This document shows, piece after piece, positions 4,797 through 5,197 of a stretch of DNA of 5,197 bases. The notes under the pieces were generated by a model. It saw only the letters and a program-made list of their open reading frames with translations, made no database searches and was not told the DNA's origin. This DNA comes from Spirochaetota bacterium (GTDB lineage Bacteria; Spirochaetota; Spirochaetia; Treponematales; UBA12059): the NCBI GenBank assembly GCA_029565815.1, contig JAKQNL010000296.1, positions 1 to 5,197 on the forward strand, in the 5' to 3' direction. The number at the start of each line of letters is the position of its first letter. The first letter of the stretch is position 1. Made by a program: the position numbers and the translations under genes.

Positions 4797-5197
4797 CATT
4801 TGGCTCCCTTCACGTTTGCGGACAAAGCGCCTGCCATGGCAAGGCCGTAGGTTTCGTCCGGATCGTCGGGCTTGAAAATGCCCACGCTCTTGCCGCCGTA
4901 AATGATAGCGATTCGGTCGCATACCGACCGCAATTCGGCAAGCTCGGATGAAGTCATCACGATGGTTATACCGTGCTGTTCATTTAAGTTAACAAGGAAA
5001 TCCAGCACCAGCTTCTTTGCGCCTATGTCTATACCGCGGGTCGGTTCGGAAACGAACAGCACCTGCGGTTCCAGGGTAAGCGCGCGGGCGATACACACCT
5101 TCTGCTGGTTGCCGCCCGATAAGCGCCTAGTAGGCTGGGTAGGGCCAGTACAGCGGATATCGAACACGTTGATCATCTCCAGGGCCCGTTCGCGGAT
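4796..5197 (-). CDS. ABC importer ATP-binding protein, C-terminal domain end (5' partial)
   Basis: The frame runs open off the right edge and ends with TGA at 4796-4798; 133 residues are visible. They hold the ABC signature LSGGNQQK (26-33 of the visible part), then the Walker B region VLFVSEPTRGIDIGAK (46-61), the D-loop within TRGID, and TSSELAEL (82-89) at the switch position followed by CDRIAIIYGGK. The LSGGNQQK form, PTRGIDxGAK and SSEL in place of the usual switch His are typical of the second nucleotide-binding domain of RbsA/MglA-type proteins, which carry two ABC domains in one chain. The first domain is therefore expected outside the window. The Walker B Asp is Ser here (VSE), while the catalytic Glu is kept. 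The protein powers import through the two permeases encoded directly downstream, whose start overlaps its stop. The Met at 5176 is internal, since the frame continues upstream without a stop and the ABC fold is incomplete there. Confidence 0.92.
   Translation of the reverse strand: MRERALEMINVFDIRCTGPTQPTRRLSGGNQQKVCIARALTLEPQVLFVSEPTRGIDIGAKKLVLDFLVNLNEQHGITIVMTSSELAELRSVCDRIAIIYGGKSVGIFKPDDPDETYGLAMAGALSANVKGAK
4804..4808 (-). promoter_or_regulatory. Shine-Dalgarno site of permease 1, inside the end of the ATPase gene
   Basis: GGGAG (within AAGGGAG on the minus strand) lies 7 bases before the ATG at 4796 and 4 bases before the ATG at 4799. Spacing favours 4796. Confidence 0.6.

Noticed and set aside
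4797..4922. 41-codon N-terminal extension of permease 1
   Set aside because: It reads the ATPase gene in another frame, gives an Arg/His-rich leader unlike any permease N-terminus, and bypasses the ribosome site at 4804-4808.
1..5197. CRISPR arrays, insertion sequences, tRNA or rRNA genes, attachment sites
   Set aside because: No regularly spaced repeats, transposase-like frames, terminal repeats or cloverleaf-type sequence were seen on either strand.

Overview
The window looks like ordinary chromosomal DNA of moderate GC content from a motile bacterium. A spirochaete of the Treponema type is the best guess. The hints are a chemotaxis receptor tail, a YaaH-like glycoside hydrolase family 18 protein and an RbsA/RbsC-type importer with two permease genes. 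This is a judgement from gene content and protein style only; there is no rRNA or other marker.

Layout: two genes on the + strand occupy the left quarter. These are the C-terminal end of a methyl-accepting chemotaxis protein (1-298, cut by the window edge) and a secreted GH18-like protein (410-1414). All other genes are on the - strand and are read from right to left. They are the C-terminal part of an ABC transporter ATPase (cut by the right edge), permease 1, permease 2, a rho-independent terminator, a small exported protein of unknown function, and a YigZ/IMPACT family protein. The two strands meet at 1411-1414, where the GH18 and YigZ stop codons share the same TTAA inside a perfect inverted repeat.

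How the genes work together: the ATPase and two permeases form a tightly coupled operon, with stop/start overlaps of 1-4 bases and good Shine-Dalgarno sites. They should build an inner-membrane importer of the ribose/galactose/nucleoside type. Its substrate-binding protein would be expected upstream, beyond the right edge. A strong terminator ends this operon, but the exported-protein gene starts only 72 bases after the permease stop with no visible promoter. It is therefore probably reached by read-through, and yigZ follows 24 bases later in the same frame. The GH18 protein is exported and probably acts on cell-wall or other amino-sugar polymers.

I see no mobile element, CRISPR array, tRNA, rRNA or clear novel system. 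The more interesting points are an aromatic-rich reading frame that continues after the chemotaxis-protein stop, the hairpin at the shared stop codons, a GC-rich hairpin at the start of yigZ, substituted active-site positions in the GH18 and ATPase proteins, and the unknown exported protein.
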